A stretch of 64,000 bases of DNA from Francisella philomiragia subsp. philomiragia ATCC 25015 (GTDB taxonomy: Bacteria; Pseudomonadota; Gammaproteobacteria; Francisellales; Francisellaceae), in the NCBI RefSeq assembly GCF_000156715.1, contig NZ_DS999314.1:125950-189949 (forward strand), written 5' to 3'. The notes beneath the pieces are model-generated. The model was not told where the DNA came from. It searched no databases and worked only from the letters and a program-made list of their open reading frames with translations. This document shows, piece after piece, positions 1 through 8,279 of this stretch. Positions within the stretch are counted from its first letter, which is position 1. Each line of letters starts with the position of its first letter. The translations under genes were made by a program, and so were the position numbers.

Positions 1-1
1 A

Positions 2-385
2 TGGCCAGATAGACGTTTTGGATTTGAAATAGCTTTCTTGTTTAATTTCTTATATGGTGTTGGATGTGGTGGAGCTATGCTAGCGTTCCAAGAGATTCAG
101 TTGTTATTTAAGCAGTTCTCAATAAGACCATTAGCTAACTCATTAGTATTAACTTTTGCTTATTTATTTAATGGTATTGTTATACAACCATTGACTGGGT
201 ATATTATAGGTGAAACGAGGGTTGTACACTATTTTAACCAATCTTCGCCTTACTCAAGATGGCTATATGACACGGGCATTCATAATGAATGGCATAAGTT
301 TAATAGCGGTTTGTTTATTATCGTATTAATAATAGTGATTAGTTTCATAAGTAGTATTTTCTTTACTAAGAAAAAATCAAACTAA
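2..385 (+). CDS. MFS-type transporter, C-terminal part (cut by window edge)
   Basis: The reading frame is open from base 2 to a TAA at 383-385, so only the C-terminal ~127 residues are seen; the true start lies upstream of the window. The protein is strongly hydrophobic, with glycine-rich helices (GVGCGG near the beginning), a polar loop and a last transmembrane helix followed by a lysine-rich cytoplasmic end (KKKSN). This looks like the last helices of a 12-TM major facilitator permease. The substrate cannot be told from this piece. It ends 90 bases before the sulfur operon and is probably not part of it, because a promoter-like sequence lies in between. Confidence 0.6.
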   Translation, partial: WPDRRFGFEIAFLFNFLYGVGCGGAMLAFQEIQLLFKQFSIRPLANSLVLTFAYLFNGIVIQPLTGYIIGETRVVHYFNQSSPYSRWLYDTGIHNEWHKFNSGLFIIVLIIVISFISSIFFTKKKSN

Positions 386-412
386 GTATTTTCTATATAT
401 TTAATTATATTA

Positions 413-441
413 TTGATTTCTAAATTAGAATTTGCTAATAT
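413..441 (+). promoter_or_regulatory. Promoter with palindromic operator for the ArsR-type regulator gene
   Basis: TTGATT at 413-418 and TAATAT at 436-441 are separated by 17 bases, a good sigma-70 arrangement. A perfect odd palindrome, TTCTAA-A-TTAGAA (418-430), lies at the junction of the -35 and the spacer. The same core CTAAATTAG recurs upstream of the next gene at 809-817. Inference: this is the operator of the ArsR-family repressor encoded at 476, giving autoregulation. Confidence 0.6.
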
Positions 442-475
442 TGATGATTAGAAATTACAAACATTTATCATAATT

Positions 476-781
476 ATGGATTTGATACAGATGAAAGATA
501 ATGCTAGTAAAGCCTCGTCTTTATTAAAAGCAATATCTCATGAGTCTAGATTGTTGATTCTTTGTTTGTTATTAAGGAAAGAGATGACTGTTGGAGAGCT
601 TGCAGAATATTCTGATTTAAGTCAGTCAGCTTTTTCTCAACACTTATCTGTTCTTAGAAATAAAGGATTAGTTAAGTGTAGAAAGGAATCACAGAATGTT
701 TATTATAGTATTAAAGATTCTTCAGTAATCAAGATTTTAGAAGCATTATATGGTATATATTGCGGTGATGGGAATAGTTAA
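476..781 (+). CDS. ArsR-family thiol-switch repressor (BigR/SqrR/YgaV-like)
   Basis: This 101-residue protein has the ArsR winged-helix fold: helix H1, 'SRLLILCLL', then recognition helix 'LSQSAFSQHLSVLRNKGLV' and a beta wing 'KCRKESQNVYYSIKD'. Cysteines are at C30 (in the RLLILC segment), C68 and C96. C30 and C96 sit where BigR/SqrR/YgaV proteins carry the two cysteines that form a tetrasulfide or disulfide with persulfides (established for that family); metal-site motifs typical of ArsR/SmtB are not apparent. The gene leads the operon of persulfide-metabolism genes at 849-4567. In E. coli ygaV likewise precedes the membrane rhodanese ygaP. Inference: the protein senses sulfane sulfur and derepresses the operon. 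Confidence 0.85.
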   Translation: MDLIQMKDNASKASSLLKAISHESRLLILCLLLRKEMTVGELAEYSDLSQSAFSQHLSVLRNKGLVKCRKESQNVYYSIKDSSVIKILEALYGIYCGDGNS

Positions 782-786
782 AAAAT

Positions 787-817
787 TTGAATAAAATATT
801 AGTAATAACTAAATTAG
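787..817 (+). promoter_or_regulatory. Second promoter/operator, upstream of the rhodanese gene
   Basis: TTGAAT (787-792) and TAAATT (810-815) are spaced by 17 bases. The -10 box lies within CTAAATTAG (809-817), the palindromic core also found at 420-428 before the regulator gene. A repressor bound here would cover the -10. Inference from sequence only; the -35/-10 assignment is moderate. Confidence 0.5.
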
Positions 818-848
818 AAATAGCTTAATAATATAAAGGAGAGTAAGC

Positions 849-1367
849 ATGAGTAAAGTAAAAAATATTTCAGTTAAAGATTTTTTAGAATTACAAAAGA
901 AAGAAAAAGTAAAATTAATAGATATCAGAACAACTGGTGAGCATAACAGAGAGTGTATTGATTGTGCTGAGAATATTTCTGTTGATGAAATATATGATGC
1001 AGATATTCAGCCTGATGAGATTGTTGTACTTCACTGTCAGTCTGGTAATAGAACTAATCAAGCAGCTACTAAAGTAAAAGATCTAAACGCGAAAGCAGTA
1101 TATTTGTTAGAAGGTGGTTTGAATGCTTGGAAACAGCACAAGCAACCTACAAAAAAAAATGTTAAAGAACCTCTGCCAATAATGCGTCAAGTACAGATAA
1201 TAGTTGGTTTTATGGTATTGTTGGGTGTAGTGCTTTCGTTTACAGTATCGCAATATTTTGCGATTTTGAGTGGGTTCTTTGGTGCAGGACTTTTATTTGC
1301 TGGCTTAACAGGCACATGTGGTTTAGCAGTAATGTTAGAGTTTTTACCATATAATAGAAAAAAATAA
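849..1367 (+). CDS. ygaP: Membrane-anchored rhodanese (YgaP-like)
   Basis: The 172 residues match the E. coli YgaP layout (about 174). An N-terminal single-domain rhodanese (about residues 5-105) carries the active-site loop CQSGNR with the sulfur-accepting cysteine C63. A DUF2892-type pair of transmembrane helices (about 112-152) ends with FAGLTGTCGLAVML. The rhodanese domain carries sulfane sulfur as a cysteine persulfide and would present it at the inner face of the inner membrane. A good ribosome site (AAAGGAGAG) precedes the ATG. It is the first structural gene of the operon; the following gene starts 31 bases later. Confidence 0.85.
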   Translation: MSKVKNISVKDFLELQKKEKVKLIDIRTTGEHNRECIDCAENISVDEIYDADIQPDEIVVLHCQSGNRTNQAATKVKDLNAKAVYLLEGGLNAWKQHKQPTKKNVKEPLPIMRQVQIIVGFMVLLGVVLSFTVSQYFAILSGFFGAGLLFAGLTGTCGLAVMLEFLPYNRKK

Positions 1368-1398
1368 TACTTAATACCAATTTCTAAAGGAGCTTATA

Positions 1399-3090
1399 AT
1401 GGCTAAAAAATATCTCATAGTTGGTGGTGTTGCTGCAGGTGCATCAGCAGCTGCAAGACTAAGAAGGCTTGATGATAAAGCAGAGATAGTAATGTTTGAA
1501 AAAGGACCGCACGTATCATTTTCTAACTGTGGTTTACCTTATCATTTAGGTGGGTATATCGAACCAGCTGAAAAATTAATCTTAATGACGCCTGAAAAGT
1601 TTGATACAAGATATAATATTGAGGCTCGTACAAATTCGGAAGTCGTTAGTGTTGATAAATCAAATAAAACTGTAACTGTTATAAACCACATAACTGGAGA
1701 AGAGTATACTGAAAGCTATGATCAGCTAGTGTTAGCTGTAGGTGCTAAGCCGATAGTTCCTCCTTTTAAAGGTCTTGAGACAATCAATCACTTCATATTA
1801 AGAAATGTTGTCGATGTCAAAAAAATCCATAAAGCTGTTTTTGATAGTGAAAAATCTGTTAAAGACGTGACAGTTATAGGAGCAGGCTTCATTGGTATTG
1901 AGGTTGCAGAAAATCTTAAAGAAAGAGGCTTTAATGTAACTATAGTTGAGATGGCTAACCAAATTATGCGTCCATTTGATTATGAAATGGTTAAGTATCT
2001 AGAAAAAGAGTTATTAGATCATGATATAAACTTGATGCTATCTGAGAAAGTAGTTGGTTTTGAATCTGATAAGGTTCTGCTTGAATCAGGTAAAGAAGTT
2101 AAGTCAGATTTAGTGGTTTTAGCTATTGGTGTGGCACCAGATACGGCATTTCTAAAAAATGTAGGCATTGATCTAGCTAAAAGTGGTCATATACTTGTTA
2201 ATGAGAATTATCAAACATCAGATAAAGATATTTATGCAGCAGGTGATGCTATATTGGTTAAAAATGCTCTTACTGGTCAAGATTTTAATTTGCCGTTAGC
2301 AGGACCAGCTAATAAGCAAGGTCGCTTAATTGCAGATCATATAAATGGTAGAAAAATTGTAAACAAAGGTTATATTGCTTCATCAATCATTCAGATATTT
2401 AACTATACTGGCGCAGCAACAGGCTTAAACGAAGCTTGGATTAAGTTTCATAATTTAGATATCGATTATCAGGTAGCATATACAGCACCATTTGATAGAG
2501 TAAGTATCATGCCTAATGCTCAAAATGTATTTACAAAAATATTATTTGAGAGTAACACAGGTAAACTTCTAGGTGCTCAGACAATTGGTAAAGGTATAGT
2601 TGATAAGAGGGCGGATGTGTTTGCAACAGCTATCAAAGCGGGTATGACAGTAGAAGATCTTCAAGATCTTGAGTTATGTTATGCTCCTCCATACTCAACA
2701 GGTAAAGATGTAGTTAACCATACTGGTTATGTTGCTAATAATCTTTTAAATGGAGATTTTAAACAGGTTCTATTTACTGATGTTGAAAAGCTTTTAGCTG
2801 AGAATGCTCAAATTATTGATGTTAGAGAATTTGGTGAAACATCTAAGGGTATGCTAGCAGGTGCTAAAAATATACCAATGTCAGAGATTAGAAATAGATT
2901 GTCAGAGCTTGATAAAACTAAGCCGGTATATGTACATTGTCAGTCAGGTCAAAGATCATATAATGTAACTCTAATGTTACAACATCATGGCTATGATGTT
3001 TATAATATTGCAGGTGGTTATGCTATGATTTCTAATTATTATGGCACTATTGAGCGTATTACAGGCGAGTGTCGTATTTCAATAACTTAA
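1399..3090 (+). CDS. CoA-disulfide reductase / rhodanese fusion (NADH-dependent persulfide reductase-like)
   Basis: 563 residues. The N-terminal ~450 residues are an FAD/NAD(P)H flavoprotein of the CoA-disulfide-reductase group, with GGVAAGASAAAR for FAD binding, a single active-site cysteine C44 in SFSNCGLPY, GAGFIGIEVAENL for NAD(P)H, and YAAGDA near the second FAD contact. Residues ~460-555 form a C-terminal rhodanese domain with the loop CQSGQR and active cysteine C514. Such CoADR-Rhd fusions reduce CoA or other thiol persulfides, releasing sulfide, or CoA disulfide (known for the family). Strong ribosome site AAAGGAG. It sits between two other sulfur-carrier genes, which supports a role in persulfide turnover rather than general disulfide reduction. 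Confidence 0.87.
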   Translation: MAKKYLIVGGVAAGASAAARLRRLDDKAEIVMFEKGPHVSFSNCGLPYHLGGYIEPAEKLILMTPEKFDTRYNIEARTNSEVVSVDKSNKTVTVINHITGEEYTESYDQLVLAVGAKPIVPPFKGLETINHFILRNVVDVKKIHKAVFDSEKSVKDVTVIGAGFIGIEVAENLKERGFNVTIVEMANQIMRPFDYEMVKYLEKELLDHDINLMLSEKVVGFESDKVLLESGKEVKSDLVVLAIGVAPDTAFLKNVGIDLAKSGHILVNENYQTSDKDIYAAGDAILVKNALTGQDFNLPLAGPANKQGRLIADHINGRKIVNKGYIASSIIQIFNYTGAATGLNEAWIKFHNLDIDYQVAYTAPFDRVSIMPNAQNVFTKILFESNTGKLLGAQTIGKGIVDKRADVFATAIKAGMTVEDLQDLELCYAPPYSTGKDVVNHTGYVANNLLNGDFKQVLFTDVEKLLAENAQIIDVREFGETSKGMLAGAKNIPMSEIRNRLSELDKTKPVYVHCQSGQRSYNVTLMLQHHGYDVYNIAGGYAMISNYYGTIERITGECRISIT

Positions 3091-3126
3091 ACTAACTAGA
3101 ACAGATAAATATATCTAGGAGGAACT

Positions 3127-3816
3127 ATGATTTTTAGACAACTAATTGATAGAGATACTTATACCTATACTTATATTTTAGGTTGTGAGCAAACTAGGGA
3201 AACTATAATAATAGATCCTGTAAGATTTAATGTTCAACAGTATTTAAAACTATTGAGAGAACTTGATCTTAAATTGATTTATGCTGTAGATACGCATGTT
3301 CATGCAGATCATGTAACAGCAGCAGGTATTTTAAGAAAAGAAACAGGCTGTGATATAGTACTAGGTGGTGAGAGTGCTGCTCAATGTGCTACTAAAAAAG
3401 TATTTGATGGAGATATACTAACATTTGGTAATTATCAGATTAAGGCAATATATACACCAGGTCATACAGATGACTCTTACTGTTTTATAACAGAGAATAT
3501 GCTTTTCACTGGAGATACTTTGTTGATTAGAGGTTCGGGTAGAACTGATTTTCAAAATGGTGATTCTTATGCTGCATATGAGAGTATTATGACTAAACTT
3601 ATGACTTTACCAGGTAGTACAATTATTTGTCCAGGTCATGATTATAATGGTGTTACTAGTAGTAGTGTTGCTGAGGAAAAAAGAAATAATCCAAGACTAC
3701 AAGTGAACTCGCCAGAAGAGTATGCGAAGATCATGGATGATTTAAAATTACCTCCACCAAACTATATAGATATCGCAGTTCCAGCTAACCTAAAATGTGG
3801 TATAGAAGAAGAGTAA
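3127..3816 (+). CDS. Persulfide dioxygenase (ETHE1/Blh-like metallo-beta-lactamase fold)
   Basis: 229 residues with the metallo-beta-lactamase fold. THVHADH gives H57, H59, D61 and H62; further ligands are H113 (TPGHTDDS), D130 (FTGDTLLIRGSGRTD) and H171 (CPGHDYNG). The GSGRTDFQ segment is typical of ETHE1-like persulfide dioxygenases, which use one iron (expected ligands H57, H113, D130) to oxidise glutathione persulfide to sulfite and glutathione. The length fits bacterial members. It has a strong ribosome site (AGGAGG) and ends two bases before the sulfite-exporter-like gene, which fits an export step for the sulfite produced. Confidence 0.88.
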   Translation: MIFRQLIDRDTYTYTYILGCEQTRETIIIDPVRFNVQQYLKLLRELDLKLIYAVDTHVHADHVTAAGILRKETGCDIVLGGESAAQCATKKVFDGDILTFGNYQIKAIYTPGHTDDSYCFITENMLFTGDTLLIRGSGRTDFQNGDSYAAYESIMTKLMTLPGSTIICPGHDYNGVTSSSVAEEKRNNPRLQVNSPEEYAKIMDDLKLPPPNYIDIAVPANLKCGIEEE

Positions 3817-3817
3817 T

Positions 3818-4567
3818 ATGTTTTTGATTATATTTGGATTTATTTGTGGAATCGCTTTGGGCTTAACTGGTGGTGGCGGATCTATATTAGCAGTTCCATT
3901 ACTTACTTATGGTGTAGGTTTAGATTTCCATACCGCGGTTCCTATTTCTCTACTTGTAGTAGGCTTTACGGCTATTTTTGGTCTTGTAGTTAACTATAAG
4001 CAACATGATATTAATTATTTAGCAGCTGCTATAATGATTACTACAGGAGTTATTTTTGCTCCAATTGGTAGCTACATATCTCAAGGCTTATCAGACAAAG
4101 TGTTAATGGTTAGCTTCTCTATACTTATGATTACAATAGGTATTTGGAGTTTGATAAAAGCAAAAGTTATGTCAGGTGCTGAGAAATCAATATGTGAGAG
4201 TATCGCTCCAAAATGTATTATTGCGTTATTAGTAAGTGGTGCAATCGTTGGTACTCTGACTGGATTCTTTGGAGTTGGTGGTGGATTCTTGATAGTGCCT
4301 GCGTTGGTGTTTATAACAGCCATGCCAATTAAAAGAGCCATAAATACTTCTTTATTGGTAATATTTGTTGTATCAATATCTGGGTTTATATCGCATTACG
4401 AAGAAGAGCATATGAGTTGGTATGTGGCTGGTATGTTTATAATTGGTAGTGTAATTGCGATGTTAATAGCTACTAAACTTAAAAAAAGACTTAATGATAA
4501 AATCTTACAAACATTATTCGCTATTATGTTGGTTGTGCTTGGAGCAGTGATTTATCTAATAAACTAG
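3818..4567 (+). CDS. TauE/SafE-family membrane exporter (probable sulfite/sulfur anion export)
   Basis: 249 residues, almost entirely transmembrane, in two related halves. Each half begins with a glycine-rich motif: LTGGGGSILAVPLL near residue 16 and LTGFFGVGGGFLIVPAL near residue 147. This duplicated pattern is diagnostic for the TauE/SafE family. The start codon follows the dioxygenase stop by one base (TAATATG), suggesting coupled translation. The family includes sulfite and sulfoacetate exporters; sulfite is inferred here only from the preceding persulfide dioxygenase. A 9-bp inverted repeat follows the gene. Confidence 0.85.
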   Translation: MFLIIFGFICGIALGLTGGGGSILAVPLLTYGVGLDFHTAVPISLLVVGFTAIFGLVVNYKQHDINYLAAAIMITTGVIFAPIGSYISQGLSDKVLMVSFSILMITIGIWSLIKAKVMSGAEKSICESIAPKCIIALLVSGAIVGTLTGFFGVGGGFLIVPALVFITAMPIKRAINTSLLVIFVVSISGFISHYEEEHMSWYVAGMFIIGSVIAMLIATKLKKRLNDKILQTLFAIMLVVLGAVIYLIN

Positions 4568-4580
4568 CTTATATTACACA

Positions 4581-4613
4581 TTAAAAACTCTAATTCTGTT
4601 AACTAGTTTTTAA
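4581..4613. terminator. Inverted repeat between convergent genes, possible terminator
   Basis: TTAAAAACT (4581-4589) and AGTTTTTAA (4605-4613) form a perfect 9-bp stem with a 15-base loop. The stem overlaps the 3' end of the minus-strand gene and lies 14 bases after the plus-strand stop. The stem is AT-rich, so this is only a plausible bidirectional terminator. Confidence 0.4.
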
Positions 4614-5207
4614 CCAACCTGTAATACTTAGTCTTTTGTTTTCTGTGAGTACAGATAATACTTCGTGTTCAATAGTTTTGCTATCAAAGAGAATTATTTT
4701 CCCATTAGTTGGGAATATTTGTAATGTTTGATTGTTAAGATATAGTTTTAACTCTCCGCCAAAAGATTCATTCCAAATCTCATTAAGATAGCAAACTATA
4801 GATATCGTTCTGCGATCATCATTCTGAAAGGTATCGATATGTTTTTTATAGAATGAGGCTTGAGGATAAACTGCATAGTGAAATTCTTTTGTTACGATTC
4901 CAGCAAAACATGTTTTATTAAGATATTCAATAAAACTATTTATCTTTTTAAAAAAGACTGAGGCATGTTTTGTTTCATCTAGCCAGAAAATAAAGTCATT
5001 ACGTATCGATCTTTCGAAGTTTTCATTTAAGCGATTACCTATTGCTGACTTTTTAAAACAATCAGCATCATAAAGAAGATTAAGTTCATTGCGTAGTTGA
5101 GTTGTTTCATCATTAGTTAGCCAATTATCAATAATACAGAAACCATTGCTAAGATAATCATTAATTATTTTTTCATAAAAAGGATTAATTTCGAAGAAAT
5201 CAGACAT
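4599..5207 (-). CDS. 2-oxoglutarate/Fe(II) oxygenase, prolyl-hydroxylase-like
   Basis: 202 residues from the ATG at 5205-5207. An in-frame TTG four codons upstream is possible but has no better ribosome site. The C-terminal half is a double-stranded beta-helix with an HxD...H...R set: KKHIDTF (about H123, D125), IEHEVLS (about H181) and KRLSITGW (about R192). This matches the SM-20/PHD group of Fe(II)/2-oxoglutarate oxygenases, where the histidines and aspartate bind iron and the arginine binds 2-oxoglutarate. FGGELKLYL and PTNGKIILFDS are characteristic strands. The substrate is unknown; family members hydroxylate proline in ribosomal proteins, EF-Tu or other proteins. It is convergent with the sulfur operon. 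Confidence 0.78.
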   Translation of the reverse strand: MSDFFEINPFYEKIINDYLSNGFCIIDNWLTNDETTQLRNELNLLYDADCFKKSAIGNRLNENFERSIRNDFIFWLDETKHASVFFKKINSFIEYLNKTCFAGIVTKEFHYAVYPQASFYKKHIDTFQNDDRRTISIVCYLNEIWNESFGGELKLYLNNQTLQIFPTNGKIILFDSKTIEHEVLSVLTENKRLSITGWLKTS

Positions 5208-5258
5208 ACAAATGCCCAATTAGTAAAGAGTAAGGAATTATATATCAGAAACTAAAAA

Positions 5259-5705
5259 TTAGTTATCTATTTTTATGATAAAGTCTTCTAAATATTCATC
5301 AACATCTAACTCATATTCAGAAATAGCAAAATGCTTAGCAGATTTTTTTTGTTTGTGCATTTCATCGGTAGAGCCGGTGTTTAAATGATGCCAGTCAGGC
5401 AGGTCTTTATTTTGTAGTAAAAGCTTATAACTACAACTATTAGGCAGCCATTTGTGAGCATGATTTTTAAGCTGTTTATATGTTAGGTTTATACAGTCAG
5501 GTACAATCTGCTTTCTTTTTTCATACATACTACATTGGCATTTTCCAATATCTAAAAGCTTACAGCTAACTTTTGTATAATATACTTCATCAGTTTCATC
5601 ATCTTGAAGCTTATTTAAACAGCAAAGACCACATCTATCGCAAATGGATTCCCATTGCTCTTTACTCATATCTTTTAGATCAATTTCTTGCCACCATTTA
5701 CTCAT
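5259..5705 (-). CDS. YcgN-like cysteine-cluster protein (UPF0260)
   Basis: 148 residues, close to the ~150 of E. coli YcgN. Eight or more cysteines occur in the family pattern: CDRCGLCC near residue 22, then VSCKLL, GKCQCSMY and VPDCINL, with a later LPNSCSY. This arrangement is that of the YkgJ-type zinc or iron cluster domain. The C-terminal part ('WHHLNTGS') also fits the family. The molecular function is not established. It starts with WWQEIDL soon after the initiator and is followed by the 2OG oxygenase gene on the same strand, about 50 bases downstream. Confidence 0.8.
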   Translation of the reverse strand: MSKWWQEIDLKDMSKEQWESICDRCGLCCLNKLQDDETDEVYYTKVSCKLLDIGKCQCSMYEKRKQIVPDCINLTYKQLKNHAHKWLPNSCSYKLLLQNKDLPDWHHLNTGSTDEMHKQKKSAKHFAISEYELDVDEYLEDFIIKIDN

Positions 5706-5881
5706 GATTTATTCATTTATGATAGTTTGAGAAGTATTAAACTAAATTATTTAAGAAAAATATAGTCTAAAAAGAAAGGTAATGCATTCTGATTATCTTG
5801 AATTAACTCTTAGCATTCCAATAAAATCAATAGTTACAGTGATAAAATTAGTATGATATTTTATGTTTTAATAGAAAATAT

Positions 5882-6394
5882 TTAAGAAACTTGTTGAACT
5901 GGTTGAGTTAATACTGGAGAAATACCTGTTTGTACAAAAATTTGCTGTTGAATTTTTGCAAAAGCATTTTCGTAGGCTTGAGGATTAAGGATTGCATAAG
6001 ATGTATTTATCGGAGCAGCTCCCTGATTAGGATCAGGAGTTGACTGATAAACTACAAAATTAATCCTAATGCTAGAGTCCTTATTTGACTGCCTATAAGG
6101 TTGTATAAATGCTGTAGCTTCAGTATATTCAGATTGTCCCCAGCCATTAGCATTTTCAGTACTTTTAGCGGTAATAATGCCAGTATTGAAGTTAGCATCT
6201 TGAATGATATAACCTAGATTTTGCATAACAGTAACTGTAGCATCAAAAGCTGTTCGTAAATCAACATTAAAAACTTTTGTTTGCATAAGTTGAATTTGCA
6301 GGGGTGTTAAATTTGGTTGTTGTGGTCCTGATGATATACATCCAGATAAAGCCAAAACAATCAGGTAAACTAAAAGACTAAATTTCTTACGCAT
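5882..6394 (-). CDS. Lipoprotein of unknown function
   Basis: 170 residues with a signal peptide and lipobox: MRKK, a hydrophobic stretch, then LSGC with C19 as the lipidated residue. The mature part is rich in Q, T and N and contains a stretch around 'AFDATVTVMQNLGYIIQDANFNTGIITAKS', which resembles small outer-membrane-associated lipoproteins that carry an alpha-beta fold. No aspartate follows the cysteine (CISSG), so outer-membrane sorting is expected. It is preceded, 16 bases upstream, by another lipoprotein gene, and the pair is probably co-transcribed. Confidence 0.65.
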   Translation of the reverse strand: MRKKFSLLVYLIVLALSGCISSGPQQPNLTPLQIQLMQTKVFNVDLRTAFDATVTVMQNLGYIIQDANFNTGIITAKSTENANGWGQSEYTEATAFIQPYRQSNKDSSIRINFVVYQSTPDPNQGAAPINTSYAILNPQAYENAFAKIQQQIFVQTGISPVLTQPVQQVS

Positions 6395-6410
6395 ATTATA
6401 AAAGCCTCAT

Positions 6411-6812
6411 CTAGAAGTTAGTTGATAATGATTTATAGTCAGAGACAATATTACCCTTGAACGTGATAATTATAGTCATAGTTTTTTGTGATTGCATGAA
6501 TCCTGATTCTTGTGTATTTTCACCAGTTATCAGTAGAGTCAAAAAACCATCTCTAGAAGCATTGTTCTCTACAGTTGCATTTGTCTGATATGTCCAGACT
6601 GATTCTCCGCTTGCATTCTGAGTAACTATATTAGGAGAGCCAAAAGCATTTATGACTTCATCTTTGGTTGTTACACCTTTTTTAAGTGTTAAAGAAACAT
6701 TTCCAGAAGTATAAGGAGTTTTTACAAATCCAACATCTTGAGGGTTAGTATTGCTTACGCAAGAGTTAAGGATAAATGCTATTCCTATCAAACATATAAT
6801 CTTCAATTTCAT
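6411..6812 (-). CDS. Lipoprotein with SmpA/OmlA-like features
   Basis: 133 residues. Signal peptide MKLKIICLIGIAFILNSC with lipobox LNSC (C18). The mature part contains 'LKKGVTTKDEVINAFGSPNIV' and a following 'SVWTYQT', which is the G.t..eV...fG.P pattern of the SmpA/OmlA (BamE-like) fold. It is not BamE by context; small lipoproteins of this fold are common and mostly uncharacterised. Likely first gene of a two-lipoprotein operon, divergent from nusB. Confidence 0.6.
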   Translation of the reverse strand: MKLKIICLIGIAFILNSCVSNTNPQDVGFVKTPYTSGNVSLTLKKGVTTKDEVINAFGSPNIVTQNASGESVWTYQTNATVENNASRDGFLTLLITGENTQESGFMQSQKTMTIIITFKGNIVSDYKSLSTNF

Positions 6813-6949
6813 AATAGTCTCGTTGGTTTATAAGGAGTGATTTTATCGAGAACATTTTATTACAGATATGACAATAATGGTATCTAAAACTTTATGATTT
6901 TTAAAGTATTAATAGTTTATGAGATCTATATATATCATTGGTAATAATG

Positions 6950-6955
6950 TATAAT
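6950..6955 (+). promoter_or_regulatory. -10 box of the probable nusB promoter
   Basis: A perfect TATAAT lies 44 bases before the nusB ATG. No good -35 hexamer is seen at the expected distance (the region is TATATA-like), so the promoter call rests on the -10 alone. Confidence 0.4.
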
Positions 6956-6999
6956 CAAAATCATAAAATTCGCTAATAAATATTATCTATACAACAATT

Positions 7000-7425
7000 A
7001 TGAAAACTACTGCTAGAGCTAGAAATAATGCTCGTTTATATACTGTGCAAGCTTTGTACCAAAAAAAAGTCGCAGATCATACATTTTCTGAACTAAAAAC
7101 TCAATACTATGCAGATAATGCAGAGAGACATTATACTGACTGGGATCTTTTTTATAGATTAATGGATGCAGTTAGAGAAAACCAAGATACTATAAATAAC
7201 TATATACAAGATAATTCAAAAAATGGTATCGAGTCTATAAATTATGTGGATTATGCTGTATTGCAAGTCGCTATAGCAGAGCTTATAGAATGTCTAGAGA
7301 ACCCATATCAGATTATTATAAAAGAGTATGTTGAAATTTGTTATAGTATGGGTACAGAAGAAGGGTATAAATTTGTTAATGCTGTTCTACAAAATCTAGC
7401 TAAGTCGATTAGAGGTGAAGAGTAA
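7000..7425 (+). CDS. nusB: Transcription antitermination factor NusB
   Basis: 141 residues, the family's normal size. The N-terminal helix 'RARNNARLYTVQALYQ' is the NusB signature, and the all-helical body ends with 'EYVEICYSMGTEEGYKFVNAVLQNLAK', the usual conserved C-terminal helix pair. NusB binds boxA RNA with NusE (ribosomal protein S10) and promotes antitermination in rRNA operons. Unlike many gammaproteobacteria, it is not next to ribE/ribH here. The last 17 bases overlap the 3' end of the convergent amidase gene. Confidence 0.92.
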   Translation: MKTTARARNNARLYTVQALYQKKVADHTFSELKTQYYADNAERHYTDWDLFYRLMDAVRENQDTINNYIQDNSKNGIESINYVDYAVLQVAIAELIECLENPYQIIIKEYVEICYSMGTEEGYKFVNAVLQNLAKSIRGEE

Positions 7426-8179
7426 AGTTATCTTGTGATGCAAGAAAATTAAACTTATTACGATGTTCTTGCTGTTTATTTTTATCTAAAGTTGCTGTTA
7501 GTATAGTTTCTTTATATTCCTCATGAGCTAAAACATCTCCATTATAATCAATGATCATACTATCTCCAGAATAGCTAAAGTTAGGATCATTTCCGACCCT
7601 GTTACATGCAATAACATAAGCTTGATTTTCTATTGCTCTAGCTTTTAGTAATGATTTCCAATGTTCACGGCGAGACTCTGGCCAACAAGCAACATTTAGT
7701 AATACATCATATTCATTATTATTACAATTAAATACTGGGAATCTTAGGTCAAAGCATATAGTCAAAAGTATATTAAATCCTTTATAGTTAATGATTTGAC
7801 GTTTATTTCCATTGGTATATTTTTTATCTTCTCCAGCATGTATAAATAGATGATTTTTATCGTAAGTGTAAACTTGCTTGTCAGGAGTTACAAAATAAAG
7901 CCTATTGGCAATTTTATTTTCTGTAAAAGTTGCAGCGCTACCAACGATAGCATAATTTTTATCTTTTACTTGATTGTGCATCCAGTTGATAATATCTTCT
8001 TCAGAACTAGCCTCATTGGTAGGATTCATTATAAAACCAGTATTGAACATTTCACATAGCACTACCAGATCTGTCTGTTTATCAATATTGGTGATTTTAT
8101 TTTCAATAGCTTTATAGTTTGCTTGCTTATCATCCCAAACAATATCTGATTGAATTACACTAACTTTTAACTTTGACAT
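7409..8179 (-). CDS. Omega-amidase / nitrilase-superfamily C-N hydrolase (YafV-like)
   Basis: 256 residues with the nitrilase catalytic triad: E43 (LCEMFNTGF), K108 (YDKNHLF) and C142 (LTICFDLRFP). The EMFNTGF and CFDLRFP sequences match the YafV/NIT2-type omega-amidase subgroup, which hydrolyses alpha-ketoglutaramate or alpha-ketosuccinamate to the keto acid and ammonia. E. coli YafV is also 256 residues. A methionine/glutamine aminotransferase-like gene lies on the same strand at 8777-9910, and such aminotransferases make the omega-amidase substrate. The pairing is interrupted by a lipoprotein gene on the other strand, so one transcript is unlikely. Confidence 0.82.
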   Translation of the reverse strand: MSKLKVSVIQSDIVWDDKQANYKAIENKITNIDKQTDLVVLCEMFNTGFIMNPTNEASSEEDIINWMHNQVKDKNYAIVGSAATFTENKIANRLYFVTPDKQVYTYDKNHLFIHAGEDKKYTNGNKRQIINYKGFNILLTICFDLRFPVFNCNNNEYDVLLNVACWPESRREHWKSLLKARAIENQAYVIACNRVGNDPNFSYSGDSMIIDYNGDVLAHEEYKETILTATLDKNKQQEHRNKFNFLASQDNFTLHL

Positions 8180-8279
8180 ATACTATCCTTGTTTTGGTGT
8201 TTAGGCCTCTTTTGAAAGTTTAGCAATATTTTACTAAATCGTTAAGAACAAAGTGCTATATATAATGAAGTATAATTTG

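Noticed and set aside
4081-4341. Reading frame on the minus strand opposite the TauE/SafE gene
   Set aside because: It lies wholly inside a clear family member, has no ribosome site, and its composition is that of the complement.
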